A stretch of DNA of 64,000 nt from Spodoptera frugiperda (taxonomy: Eukaryota > Arthropoda > Insecta > Lepidoptera > Noctuidae): positions 6,052,473 to 6,116,472 of the forward strand of contig NC_064229.1 in assembly GCF_023101765.2 (NCBI RefSeq), read 5' to 3'. Shown piece by piece: positions 11,383 through 31,134 of this stretch. The translations under genes were made by a program, and so were the position numbers. A model generated the notes under the pieces. The model worked only from the letters and a program-made list of their open reading frames with translations, searched no databases and was not told the origin of the DNA. The number at the start of each line of letters is the position of its first letter. Position 1 is the first letter of the stretch.

Positions 11383-14300
11383 ATGGATGGCCCCGGAATG
11401 AGTTTGTTTCAAGGTGCCGCGAGTATCCACATAAACAATAGTGCTCAAGACAGACTTGAGGAACAGGAGGAACTGGAAGACCAGAAACGAAGGAATGAAG
11501 AGGTCGGTTGGTTGTAAACAGTGTAAACTTGATTGATCTGTCAAAAACGGTATCACTGTACACAGTTATTGTTGTTGCATTGTGATTGTGTTAACAACAT
11601 TGTCATTTTGTTCTTCTCTTTTTAGCTGAAACATAAGTTGGCTAATGCCTTCGACGATCTGTTGGATGATGATGAAGCTAGCTCAGTCAACAGTAGTGGC
11701 AACTATACATTGGATCATGCTCAAAGCAATGGAGGTTTGTACACAGTATATTCAGTTATATCAAATGTTTAATATCTGCATCACTAACATAAAAGTTGTA
11801 ACTGACTAGTAAATAAATGTTTGAAGTAAATAACTTCAGCTTGTTTTGTGTAACGGACTGTTTGCAATTTGAATATAGTTTTTTAACATCTTACATTAGT
11901 TTATTGTTGTACACAGTGTGTTTCATTATTTACAATTACATTTTCTTAGCCATGATACACAACTAAACAACTTTTTTTTTCTATTTCAGTCCAACAAACA
12001 AGGACAGGATTGCCACCAACCTATGTGGAGTCTCTGAACCACTTAAAAGAGAATCAACATGGTTCAGAGTCACCCAAGTTGTACTGTGAGACTCCCAAGA
12101 ACCATGTCGGTCACATGAGGCATCAGGAGGAAGCTTTGAAAGCACAGTTTAGTCCTTATGGAGCTGGTGATGGACAAAATCATTATTTCCAACAAGAGTT
12201 TAGAGGTATGGTCGTTTTTTCTAATAAATTGTACTACCTATACCTATAAGAAAAATTATCATATGTATTTTGTTAGTAAAGTTATGTCCTTGTAATGGTA
12301 AAAACTACAAAAATATCTTTTATTAATATTCTGTCCTACTTTTTTGTGTTGCTCTAACTAAAAATCCTAAATACAAGAACATACACCAAAACTATATTAT
12401 GTAATAGATTTTTAAACAAAGCTCATATTGTTTCAGGTCACATGAATGGTATAAACAACTGCGACAGGCAGGAATACATGAACAATGAACAACTTAAAGT
12501 TATGTATGATGTAAGTACAACTTAATATTCACTTATCACAACATTTAAACCACAATGGGTATATGATACACAGTAGAAAATACATTGTGTTTCTTTCTTG
12601 TAACACCATGTTTTAATAATATTTTTACTAGCTACTTTCGCATGGTTTCACCTGCTGTGCTCGGCCCCTGTTAATCACAGCATAGTTTTTTCATCTTCCT
12701 TAATAAATGTAGCAGTAGTTCTGGAAATTCTCAATAATAATCTCCATCTATGATGCACTATTCTCTATTGAAATTGTATACCTTTTCCTCTATTAATGTG
12801 ACTTATGTTTGAACAGATCCGAGTAAAAGAATGTCAGCAGTTAGCTGGGCAGTTGCAGAAGCTGGATACCGAGATAGACAGCTTACGAGCTCGCCTCGCC
12901 GCTGCTATCAATGACAGGGACAAGGCTGAACTGTCACTTCAAGAAGCTCATCATTTGCTTGGTATTATACTAAACTTTCTTTTAGTATAATACTAATTTT
13001 AAGACCTCTTACTATCCTATACTAGCATGGCCCACATATTTGTCGTCCTCTCCCTCTATGGCATTTTCAACATTAACCATCAAACTCAAGTGGCTGTTTC
13101 AATAACAATTACTTTTAAGCAGCAATAGCTTTAAAAAGAAGATCTTGATGTTTCCCTTGATAAGAATAGTGTCAAAAGAAATGCATAAAATAAATGTTAT
13201 TGTATGTTCATCGTATTTACAGCATCAAGTAAGCACAAATTGATTGAGCTGGAGCAACAAGTAACGGCCCTGACTGAGAAGCTGGTGGAGAGTGACCAGG
13301 AGAAGGAGCAACTCAAACTGGAACTACGCTCAGCTAATATCAGCCTACAGGATGTACAGCAAAGACTTCATACTCTACAGGTATTTATTGGAAAGAAGTT
13401 AGGGAACAAAGAGTTCTTTTTGTATGGCAAATATCATCAGCGGCTACAAGATTGTTTTTCCGTCAATGGTATGAAGAAAAATATTGAGACAAATTTTGCA
13501 ATGTTTACAGGTCGCCCACACACATGATACTGATGCTTTATTCAGGGAACAACAAGATAGGTATGTATAATAGTATAGTATATTTTTAATGTGTTACAAT
13601 GGTTTAAATGTTTAATTTCACTAATCCAAATTATATTTTTCAGACATCGAGATGAAATGGAAAGACTACAAAACGATTTGACTAAAGCTAAGAATAGACT
13701 AGACGAAAAAGTAAGCATAAATTATCTACATTTCGCAAATTAATTAGAGTTACATTTCATTACATTGTAGTTTTATGTAAAGGTAAGTTATTAATAAAGA
13801 AAAATCTTCAAAATTCACAGGACAACGAAATAAAGACACTAGAACGACGGTGTATGGAGAAAGACAGAGAAAAAGAAGACATTTTGATAGAGAAAGGCGC
13901 CACTATAAACAGATTAGCCAGTGAACTGGAGGCTGCACAGAGTAGGCTTGTGAACGGAGAAACCACAAAGCTCAAAGAGAAAGTATCTCAATTAACTACT
14001 GAAAGGAATGCAGCTAGGGAACAAGTGAAGGAGATGGGAGTAAGTTTTCCGTTATTTGCTATCTCTATCAGAAAAAAATGTAAGGAAATACAGACTTCTA
14101 GCTTCAGCATATTTTGTGATAGATTCAGAAGGTTTCGCTCATTAGAAATTAAGATTTAAATTTATTCAACACCATATAAACCCATATAAACTTAAAATAA
14201 CAGTACTATATTCATCTATTATGACAATTTTTAACAAAGTAATCTTGTTACAGTCTAAACTAGAGCTAACTGCACATGAGTTAGTTCTATACAGGAACAA

Positions 14301-17300
14301 ATTAGCCGGAACACAGAAGGAATATGAACACTGGAGGACCACACTACACCAGATTTTAATGGAGTCTTTACCTGAAAACACTTATCTTGGTAAGTTTCAT
14401 ACATTACCAAGAATATTTGAGTAATATATTAGCAGTTTTTAATTAATTTCTATTAAATTTCAGGTGAACCACCTTCTCCAGGAAAATTGTCAACTCTTAA
14501 AGAAGTTTTGAGCAGATATAAAATACAAATGCAGAAATTATCGACGTTACAAGAAGAAATTAGTAAAAGGTAAGATGGATCCAAAGTTAAGGTACCTCAA
14601 ACTTGGTAAATGTACAGTAAAGTTATATGTATAAGCCTTTATATAACTTTTTTGTATGAAAAACTTAATATTGACTGTAATGTATTTCAGGGATAAGAAG
14701 ATAGAACAGCATCGCAAGCAGGAATTGGATCTTCGGGCTAAATTTGAGGAGCAGAAGGGTCTAGAGATGCAGCTCAACTCTCGAATGGCAGTGTTGCAGA
14801 ACAAACTCGAGTTATTGGGCAGTAACTCTGATAGTGAACTATTGGAGAACTATAAACAGCAGAATGAGAGTCTACAAGCTGAACTAGAAGAAGTCAGGAG
14901 CGAATTGAAAAATGTATGTAATGAATGTAATGTTATCCATATTTTTTATTTTATTTACTTTTTAAAAGTTTACTCGTTATACGGCGCATTCCAATAAACT
15001 ACGGATCGGTAGATGTGCCTACGAGCCGTAGAATTTTGACACATTTTGTATGGAGCTTATGTCAAAATTCTACGGCTCGTAAGCAAATTTACCGATCGGT
15101 AGTTTATTGGAACGCGCCGATAGTCTACTTTAGTTATATAGACTTGGTTTATGATTGTTATAAATGCCTTTTTTGCTTTTTTTTTTTTCAATTCAAAGAG
15201 AAGGAGTTCACATTAGCCTAATAAACGCACAGAGATAGACCTATTTCTTCAGAAATGTAAAGGGCATGTTTTAATATCATATAATAGAGTATTATTGCAT
15301 GTAAAGTATTTATTTTATGTCTTTTTATTTCTAGTTGGATCTCAAGCACACTCAACTAGAGTTAGACTATGAGAAGCTCAAGTCGGAGAAAGGCAGCCGC
15401 GCGTCTATCGTGCAAGAAGCGAATGCGGATTTGTTGCGCGAACTAGAACGTTACAGCGGACAGCTCAAAGACACGCTCAAGGAGAATGGGGAGTTGAAAA
15501 CTTTATATCTACAGGTGGGTGTACTCTCTTCTTATTGGCAAAAAAAAAATAGTATTTCTACATTTATATCTATGTCATTCAGACACAGTTACAGTTGCTT
15601 TTGTACACTGAATATTTTTTTTTAGACCATATAAAATGGACTAAAAAAAACGTATTCATTTGGATTCAATGTAGCATCAGTGGACTTGATAGGGGATTTT
15701 GAACCTTATCTTGATTTGCAACAAACTTAAAAATCTTAGATTTTTATCAGACAGGAAACTTGACTGTGTCGTCTCTCGATGTAGATCCATTTGTGGTAAT
15801 GGCATTTTGAAATGATAAAAATATTGTATTTCAGGCATGTAGCTCTCGGGACACGGTATCAAGGGAGCTAAAAGACTTGCAATCAAAAATACAGAAAGAG
15901 AAGGAACTTTATAAATCACAAGAGAAGGACTATGTAGAGAGAATGGAGAAACAAAAGCAGCACATAGAGAAGTTGATGGCAGAACTGAGCAATTGTAAAG
16001 AAGAGTTGGATAGAGCTAATAAGAGAATATCGGAGTTGCAGAGGGAGTTTACTGATAAACAGAGAGAGTTTACTGAGAAACTCGATAAGTACTTACAAGG
16101 TTGGTATTGCGGGATTTTGGTATATGTTTGATATTATTGATAAATACAGCATAATAACATCTGGATAATAGACAGCTACCATCTTGTACTTGATTCCTTA
16201 ATGAAGCAAGAATAGTCATTAGCTTTTACGATTTTTAACCTTTCATTTGCCAAAACATGTTAATGTATATTGAAGGAACATATTTTTAAAACTTCAGCAT
16301 TATTTTGTGTGCCTAATACTTAAATATAAAAACATTGTTCTACAGATGAAAAGTCAGCCATGCGAAAAGAGAGGGAGCCGTGTGCGCAGTGTGAAAAGCA
16401 TGTGAAACATATCAAGTATCTAGATGATCAGCTCAGCAAATGTACTATACGGTTGGGTAAGTACCTTCTGAATATTCTATTCAATTTGACACCTAAGCTG
16501 CCAGCTAAACATTGCGTGATAAATGCTCACTTTCCAACTACAATATAAAAACAGTGTTTCGTTACAAGTATTAACTGGACACTCTTATTAATATAATTCT
16601 ATCTGTATCACTAATTACTGCCCTATTTTAACCTCAAACCTGATTCGATTTGACCAACTATAATACAACACAAGTTGAATTTAATTGTTATTGTATTCTT
16701 ATAGCATCTCAAGAAAGCAACGAAACTTTAATGAAAGAACTAAAAGGCAAGGCAGAGTTCTTCCAGCAGTACATAATAGATCGGTTCAACAAGCTGCGGG
16801 AACAGCGCAGTATCGGCACTAACACGGAGGAGCGGCCCTCTAGTCCACACTCGCAGGCCTCGGAACATTCTAGCATTGAACAACTGGTGCAAGACTGTGA
16901 TGATGCTATGGCTGCTAAGGTATGTAAGATTACTTTTTGTATAAAAGCTTCGGTCATAGATGTATTGTGATTTTGTCTTGTGTCGTGACTAGTCGCATAG
17001 ACTTCTGATACACGTCACACAAATAAATTGTTCCGCGTGGGAACCGACGGCAATCGCCAAGCCACTGCATCAAATGCACAAAAAATAATGAGTCATATTT
17101 CGGTTTGTCAGTTTAATACAACTGAATAATTATTATATTTAGTCCATATTGTATAGAACATTTTCTATTCACAGACTGCCCTTATGATGAAAGAGAAAGC
17201 AATAAGAGACCAAATAGCAGAAAAGTTTACACTCGAAATGAAAACAGTAGAAATGAACTGCGCGAGACGAATTAAAGAGATTGAGAACGAGCACATTGAG

Positions 17301-18505
17301 ACAGTTAGCAAAATAAAAGAACTGCTTGAAAGGAAAGCTAAGGAGGTTGAGGCGTTAAAGGAGTTTATACTCGCAGAGAGAGCTAAAGTCACTCAGATAC
17401 TGGAATCTAAAGAAAACGAGATTTCAGAACTCATTAAAGAACATAATGAACTACAAAATGAATGTCAGAAAGCTAAAGACACTATCATGGATTGGAAACA
17501 GAAAGCGGAGAGATACAAAGAAAGAGCGTCACGACTTGGTTCCTTAGAAGATGTCCTAAAACACGAAAGAGAAGATTTTAAACAAAGAAGCAGTTCAACC
17601 ACTAAGGAATGCATGGCGATGAAGTCAAAAATAGCAGAGTTACAATCAAAACTAGCTCAATTAGATCAGAAATATGAGAAGTTGCAAGCCGAACATAAAG
17701 TTATACAAGACAAGTACAAGAATGCTAAGAAAACCATTTTTACTTATAAGGTAAGTTATGCAAATTTTCAATAATAGGTATATTTTTTTATAATCACTAC
17801 ATAGTATAAAACAAAGTCACTTTTTCTGTCCTATTTCCCTTTGTATGCTTAAATCTTTAAAACTACTTCATTTTGTTGCGGTTCTTTTTAATAGAATGAT
17901 TCAAGAGGAAGGTTTCTGTATAATACGTGCATAATATCACCATTGCACCCATGCGAAGCTGGGGCGGGTGGCAAGTTGTGAATATTTCATATAAAAAAAT
18001 ATGAATTATTACAGGATTATGTAACGAAAAAGGATGCTCACGTGAACAATGAAATGAATAGAATACAAGACGAGTACAGGAAGATATTCATAAAGCTGCA
18101 GAGTCAGTTGAACTACCACATCAACTGCAGGCTGCAGGAAGAGAGGAAGGGGAAACAAGCGCAGGCGCAGCACTCGCAACAAACCGATGTAAGTACAAAG
18201 CATTATACTCGATTTCATTTGGGAAGAGTACTGTGACTTTTGTAATACTAGAGTTGTGATAAAATATCTATTGAATTAAATACATGATAAAGTTCATTTA
18301 CATTATACATATTTTTAGCACGTATTTATCATCACTACATCTCTAGTATCTGCAAATAACAAAAGTTTAAACAATAATATCTACCACGATACATTGCTAA
18401 AATTCTGTTATATAATTTCAGTATACTGATAGAATAAACAAGCTCAACGATGATTTCACGCGTCTGACGCAGTCCAACTTTATGGACGGACCGGACTTCA
18501 AGTGA
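11383..18505 (+). CDS. Cep152: Cep152/Asterless-like centrosomal coiled-coil protein
   Basis: Nineteen exons: 11383-11502, 11626-11734, 11990-12205, 12437-12510, 12817-12961, 13223-13380, 13511-13560, 13644-13710, 13821-14039, 14254-14389, 14464-14569, 14691-14913, 15335-15514, 15835-16099, 16346-16456, 16705-16919, 17175-17750, 18015-18188 and 18422-18505. They sum to 3228 nt (1075 residues) with phase kept throughout. The N-terminus is acidic (FDDLLDDDEASS), followed by a Pro/His-rich linker. From about exon 5 it is almost continuous heptad coiled coil, with a small Cys motif CAQCEKH. The architecture and the early block (LKVMYDIRVKECQQLAGQL, then RHRDEMERLQ) resemble Cep152, the pericentriolar scaffold that recruits Plk4 for centriole duplication; in that family the acidic N-terminus binds Plk4. 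The length is close to Drosophila Asterless. The exon 1 donor is weak (GTCGGT). A different long coiled-coil protein is the main alternative. Confidence 0.7.
12625..12675 (+). repeat. Decayed retroelement tail in a Cep152 intron
   Basis: Short block ctagctactttcgcatgg followed by tttcacctgctgtgctcggc. The same theme occurs inverted at 4556-4600, and a related cgttgcccgcgacttcg block is at 49040-49070. It resembles 3' tails of lepidopteran non-LTR elements. Family not determined. Confidence 0.35.
14982..15119. mobile_element. Foldback MITE in Cep152 intron 12
   Basis: A 138-bp element consisting almost wholly of two inverted arms of about 59 bp. The outer ends are CGGCGCATTCCAATAAACTA and, inverted, CGGCGCGTTCCAATAAACTA. 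The inner ends are both AGAATTTTGACA. Arms differ at only about five or six positions, so it is fairly young. ATA flanks both ends, a possible 3-bp target-site duplication. It lies inside the intron between the exons ending at 14913 and starting at 15335. Confidence 0.75.
16975..17065 (-). repeat. tRNA-derived SINE remnant in a Cep152 intron
   Basis: The block aataaattgttccgcgtggg followed by aaccga is a degraded match, in reverse, to the SINE at 54640-54890 (gaattgctccgtgtgggaat followed by tgaaccc). Heavily decayed. Confidence 0.4.
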
Positions 18506-19109
18506 CGGCGGACTGGCAGCCGGCTGCGAGTCACGGTCACAACCAAACGACTGTTTCAATGTTAAACATGCAACGGCCCCAGCGTTTGTACTTAATGTAG
18601 TTATACAAACATTAAAGTATTATAAAAAGTTTTAATAAGGATAATGCAAGGCATATTTCTCAGGGAGAACTGATATAACGTTAAGACTGTATAAAAACTA
18701 TGACAATCGCTCAAGCCCCACATAGAATAATTATCATTTTGAATTAAATTTAGATACCAGATCATTCCATTAACCATTTAGTGAATTGTTCCTGTGATAG
18801 TTAAGTACATTGTAGAGTAATGAAATGAGAACAGTATTACACAGTAAAGTGCAAAAATATCTCACATTCCTCGAGACATGTCCAACTTGTATGATCATGT
18901 GAACACGCAGGTAAGTACTAAGTGTACCTGTTTGTGTCTATGGCCTTTTTAAAAGAAAGACTTGTTATATTAAATGTAATGTTACTTTTCAATTATTATT
19001 GTGTTAAATATTAATAGCAATTTGAATTGTTTTCGTTAAGAATAATGACGGAATTATATTTTATTGTATTGAATGGAGCAATTATATCTGTTATGTAAAA
19101 AGTTTTGTA

Positions 19110-19115
19110 AATAAA
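19110..19115 (+). terminator. Poly(A) signal of the Cep152-like gene
   Basis: AATAAA about 600 nt after the stop and 26 nt before the stop codon of the convergent AMT gene, so the two 3' ends probably touch or overlap. Confidence 0.5.
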
Positions 19116-19140
19116 AGTATCATTTCATAAAATTAAATTT

Positions 19141-20379
19141 TTATTTTTTTATGTAGTACTTTGAAGGAACAAAAGGCATTTTGGCGACGACGCATGGAAT
19201 GTCTTTCCCTCTAATATTCACTAAGAGCTCTGTGCCCGCCTTCTTCAGGGACTCGCTGACGTAGCCCATTGCGACGTTAACTCCAAGTGATGGGGCAGGA
19301 CACCCGCTAGTTACCGTGCCAACGGTTTCTGAAGTTTTAGCATCTTTCAACACCGCGCTTTTCCTTGCTGGCGGACCAGTTTCCATCTTGATCCCCACAC
19401 GTCTTTTAGATACACCTTCTTTGATCTGACGCAGTATTATTGAGGATCCTGGGAAGTTGTCATCAGTGCGTCTACGTTTGGCGATAAGCCATGTTAGGTT
19501 TGCTTCGACGGGTGTAACACTTTCATCGATGTCGTTGCCGTAAAGGCATAGTCCCGCTTCAAGACGCAACGAGTCCCTCGCTCCGAGGCCCGCGAGCTTT
19601 ACGTCACTGGATTGTAACAATGCTTCCGTGACGTGTTCTGCACTGGCAGCGGGTATTGATATTTCCACACCGTCTTCCCCTGTGTACCCACATCGAGTTA
19701 CACGACACTCAACTCCGGCTACTTTGCCCAATCTAGATGTCATAAATGTTAAGTCATCCAGCTTAATATCAGTGAGGTTTTGCAGCAATGTCGCTGCTTT
19801 CGGACCTTGCAACGCAATCAAAGCTCTCTCACTGGTCTCCCAGAATTCCACATTGACGTCGTTACCTTTCTTCCTGAATATCTCCGATGTTTCACTCATA
19901 TGTGCCTTGTCTTCCTTCATTCGCCCAGCGTTGGAGACGACGTACAAAGTCTCTGCATTTACTTTTGTAACAATCAAGTCGTCTATTATTCCACCTTTGT
20001 CATTCAGAAACACGGTGAGGGAACTGGAGCCATCTTTCATACCCTTTAGATCAACTGGACAAATAGACTCGAACCAAGATAAGCAATCCTTGCCACGAAC
20101 GTTGGTCTGAAGCATGTGAGACACATCGAAGATTGAGGCACTTTTTCTTGTGAACAAATGGGACTCGGACAAACTTAGATCCGAATATTGCACTGGTAGG
20201 AGGAATCCGGCGAAGTCAACCACTCTTCCTCCATATTTCGTGTGCAAATTAAATAATGGCGTCTTCGTCGCTTTAGGTTCATCACTAAACCACCGTGAGG
20301 AAACTGCACCAGGAATTATTTGCTTGGGAGCAATTACTTTTGGAGCAAGCAGAACTCGGCTACGTGCTATCGAACACAT
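19141..20379 (-). CDS. AMT: Aminomethyltransferase, mitochondrial (glycine cleavage T protein)
   Basis: T protein of the mitochondrial glycine cleavage system. It transfers the methylene carbon from the aminomethyl-lipoyl arm of H protein to tetrahydrofolate and releases ammonia. One uninterrupted frame of 412 codons from ATG 20379; human AMT is 403 residues. The first 35 or so residues are basic with almost no acids (MCSIARSRVLLAPKVIAPKQ), a mitochondrial presequence. Family blocks follow in order: TPLFNLHTKYGGRVVDFAGF, IFDVSHM, FLNDKGGIIDDLIVT, VECRVTRCGYTGEDGVEIS, RLEAGLCLYGNDIDESVTPV, LGVNVAMGYV. The upstream frame stays open to about 20430 but without an ATG. The lack of introns contrasts with most neighbours and with the multi-exon vertebrate gene. 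An AATAAA overlaps the stop codon on the coding strand. Confidence 0.95.
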   Translation of the reverse strand: MCSIARSRVLLAPKVIAPKQIIPGAVSSRWFSDEPKATKTPLFNLHTKYGGRVVDFAGFLLPVQYSDLSLSESHLFTRKSASIFDVSHMLQTNVRGKDCLSWFESICPVDLKGMKDGSSSLTVFLNDKGGIIDDLIVTKVNAETLYVVSNAGRMKEDKAHMSETSEIFRKKGNDVNVEFWETSERALIALQGPKAATLLQNLTDIKLDDLTFMTSRLGKVAGVECRVTRCGYTGEDGVEISIPAASAEHVTEALLQSSDVKLAGLGARDSLRLEAGLCLYGNDIDESVTPVEANLTWLIAKRRRTDDNFPGSSIILRQIKEGVSKRRVGIKMETGPPARKSAVLKDAKTSETVGTVTSGCPAPSLGVNVAMGYVSESLKKAGTELLVNIRGKDIPCVVAKMPFVPSKYYIKK

Positions 20380-21049
20380 TTTCACTGTCCAAACTCTTAC
20401 AATAATATGATTACAACATCGGACGGCCAAACAATATCTGTAGTCGTTATGAGAAAAGGTCAGCGGTCAATCGGTAACTCCTGATAAGTATTAACGCTAC
20501 TTCGTTAGTGGTGGGAGTATTTATTGGAAACATTTTACGCTATCGAAAACAAATAGTGAGCTAATGATAATTAGATCTTACTCCATTAGGTACGTACTTA
20601 AATACCTACTTATTTGATTAAGAAACTTGTTGACATTGTTTATTCTATTACAACTTACAATATAGTTCTACAAATTCAACATAACTATTCAGCACTTATT
20701 CCACGGAATAATCATTTTTTTTCTACATAATATCATATTGTTATCAAGAATTTTCTTGAGAAAATAAAAGAATGATGATTACGAGTTACTTCCAAGAGGG
20801 ATGTATTACGCTGATAAGGGTCACCCTAGGAGATATTATATCGACCTCTTTACTCAGATACTCTCGCAAGTCTTGCATGCGTGAATGTGATGGGGGCTAA
20901 AAAAGTATGTAACGGACATGCTAGGTGGTACTGACAAACTATAGTTTCTGCCTAGCCTCAGGGTGAAAGGTGTGAGTGTATGTGTGAATGTTTAGATGTT
21001 AACATAGAGGTACAAATGAAATAAAACAACAACATAAAACAAACAAAAT
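20380..21049. other. Spacer between AMT and Abitram
   Basis: AMT promoter side and Abitram 3' side. No further gene, tRNA or clear repeat was seen. Confidence 0.4.
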
Positions 21050-21610
21050 CTATTCTAATTCCTTATCTTCACCATTTGCACCATTAGTTAATAAATCTGA
21101 ATACTCTTCCGGTGTCAATAATTCATTTTTAGTTGCTTCGGAAATAGCAATACTAGATAATATTATAGCAATATAACCATCAGCATCGGGAAACTCCTTC
21201 AAAAGTTCAGGGTGGTTCACTAACTCTTCATTGACTTCTACTAAAGTACCTTTCATACCACATGGAACATCAAAACTTGTGCCGTCTTCATATTCTACCT
21301 TGCAAATAACAGATTTAGGGTTCAGAGCCTGACCTCCTTTCTTCCCCTTACCCTTGACTGCATTCTTCAACCTGTTTACATTACCTACTGTATAATTAAC
21401 TTTGTACTCTTTGCTTTTACTAAAAAAGAAATGGCTTGGTGCGAGGCACAAGAGGGCAATCCTGTTTGAATGGAACATTATCATAATGTCATTATTCTTA
21501 ACTCCGTCAACATTTATAATGTATCTCTTACTAAAGTATCTCTCTGTAAATGACTTAAGATTGTTTAGGTCTGGTATTGAATCTAGTATGTTAGGCTCCA
21601 TTGTAGTCAT
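21050..21610 (-). CDS. Abitram: Abitram (FAM206A/Simiate) homologue
   Basis: Single-exon gene of 186 residues; the human protein is 181. Abitram is a small nuclear and cytoplasmic protein linked in mammals to actin and transcription; its biochemical role is poorly defined. Matching blocks: SFTERYFSKRYI near the N-terminus, IMFHSNRIALLCLAPSH, NRLKNAVKGKGKKGGQ, a central CKVEYEDGTSFDVPCGMKG, LVEVNEEL, DADGYIAIIL and LLTPEEYSDL. The ATG at 21610 is followed by a second in-frame ATG three codons later (21601). It lies only 36 bp after the stop codon of CMC2 on the same strand, too close for an ordinary promoter and without a poly(A) signal in between. Confidence 0.88.
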   Translation of the reverse strand: MTTMEPNILDSIPDLNNLKSFTERYFSKRYIINVDGVKNNDIMIMFHSNRIALLCLAPSHFFFSKSKEYKVNYTVGNVNRLKNAVKGKGKKGGQALNPKSVICKVEYEDGTSFDVPCGMKGTLVEVNEELVNHPELLKEFPDADGYIAIILSSIAISEATKNELLTPEEYSDLLTNGANGEDKELE

Positions 21611-21646
21611 GTTAAATAAATGCTGTTAAAATGCTGTATGGTTATG

Positions 21647-22122
21647 TTACTGCTTAGCTCTCTCTTGCGCTAATATTCTGGCTCGGATTTCTGCGTGTCT
21701 ACGGCGAGAGTCTTCGAGGTTGGCTTTCTGTCTTTGAAGGCGCTCTGCTTTCAAACACTTTCTCATATCCCGATCATAATCATTGCAATATCCCATGAAC
21801 TTTCTAAATGGATGCTGTAACAAAAAATATAGCATGAATTTTATTTACTTTGCTTTCGGTACTGATAAAAATAATCGTCAACGTCCTAAACTATGAATGA
21901 AAACAACGAAGTATGAACAGAGAGGTTATAAATTTGAGATGTGGGAACCATGATCTGGAAAAATGCGCTAAAATATCTATTGTTATGTATGTTTTTTTAT
22001 TTCACTCGTTATGCAATATTAACTTTATCTTACAGACATACCTCGGTGTGGCAGTCCATCAACTTTCGTATCAAAACATTGCATTCGTCTGTATGTAAAT
22101 GGGCCGCTAAATCTGTATGCAT
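21647..22122 (-). CDS. CMC2: COX assembly mitochondrial protein 2 homologue
   Basis: Twin CX9C protein of the mitochondrial intermembrane space needed for cytochrome c oxidase biogenesis. Exon 1 is 22042-22122 and codes [20 protein letters not shown] followed by LMDCHTE; exon 2 is 21647-21814 and starts [20 protein letters not shown]. Exon 1 joins exon 2 in phase 0, giving 82 residues. Both CX9C pairs are visible: C14/C24 in exon 1, and the pair in [13 protein letters not shown] in exon 2. The MHxDL start and the YCNDxDRxxRKC core are CMC2 signatures. The C-terminal tail is basic and helical and ends RAKQ. The downstream neighbour Abitram begins almost immediately. Confidence 0.93.
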
Positions 22123-22254
22123 AACTAAGTATTAATAGTATATCTGTAAATATAGGAAGTATTTATTTAATTAACCTTTTCAGTCTGCTTTCCAAAGACT
22201 TATTTAAATATTGTCAGAAACCAAAACTGCTCAACAAGCTTCGATTTGATTTAG

Positions 22255-22322
22255 GTACATTGACATTTGTTTGACAGTTTGACAAGCGTTTTTCACTCTT
22301 ACGTCATTTTGACATCTAACGG
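22255..22322. promoter_or_regulatory. TGACA cluster upstream of CMC2
   Basis: Four TGACA pentamers in about 65 bp (ttgacat, ttgacag, ttgacaag, ttgacatc), beginning about 135 bp upstream of the CMC2 start codon. See the finding on recurring clusters. Confidence 0.4.
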
Positions 22323-23090
22323 ATTTTACGTCAAACCATTGAGATCGTTAAACCACAGGAACAGAATATTAAAAAAGACACGCTAGTTTATGCCAGATTT
22401 TTCCCGATTTGTTTTTTTCTATCTTAAATGTTCCCGAAATTGGCCTTCAATAGGATTATATCAAACTTATTCATAAGCATTATTCAAGTTTTATCAACAC
22501 TTGCATTTGAGTATTTAGTTGCTCAAATAAATGTCTGTGTTAGGGGGAAAATGAAACAGCGGTTCTTTTTATTTTGTTTTTACTTAAATACATAGTCACA
22601 TTGTGTCTCTTTAATAACTAACAAAGAAATAGTAACGGCATACACCGTTTAAGTACGGGATTTATTAGACCTAGTAGTAGGAATACCTACATTTACATAC
22701 CTTAGAATAGATACAAGAGTAACTAACAAACTTCATCAATAATGACTAGTAATTTATTGCATTTTTGAGACAAGTATAAAAACACCTTGATAATTAGGAT
22801 TGGAAGTTGTCTTGCGTTTTCTATCATCACCACTAATAAACGCACGAAGAAAAATCACAATAAAACATACGATACGACATCATTCATCTCAAAAACAGGA
22901 ACAAGCGAGTATTAAGCAAAATAAATTACAGATAAATACAGAAATGCGATGTAACGAAAATAACTAGTGATTTGATGCCCGATTAGATGAAGAAATGCAA
23001 AATGTGCCCAAAATAAATGTCCAATCCAATTGGCTAAAATTAAAAAGCGGGTGTATAGTGTGGTGCGGGGTTCGTTCGTTCGCGGAGGCA
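22323..23090. other. Spacer between CMC2 and sarcalumenin
   Basis: AT-rich. The right part should be the sarcalumenin 3' UTR. No other feature is supported. Confidence 0.4.
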
Positions 23091-30958
<7,868 letters not shown>

Positions 30959-31134
30959 GTTGTTCAAGTTAAGCCCGCGGAGGGGCTATCAGTCATTTGC
31001 ACACACACTCGCGCACCTGGTCGGCCGATCTAAGGACGTTGTACACATCTACACTGAATGAGCGAATCCACTTAATGCGGCAGCTCAACACGACTTGCAC
31101 CCCCTCAGGAATGCAACTCGAGTTAAACTCTTTA

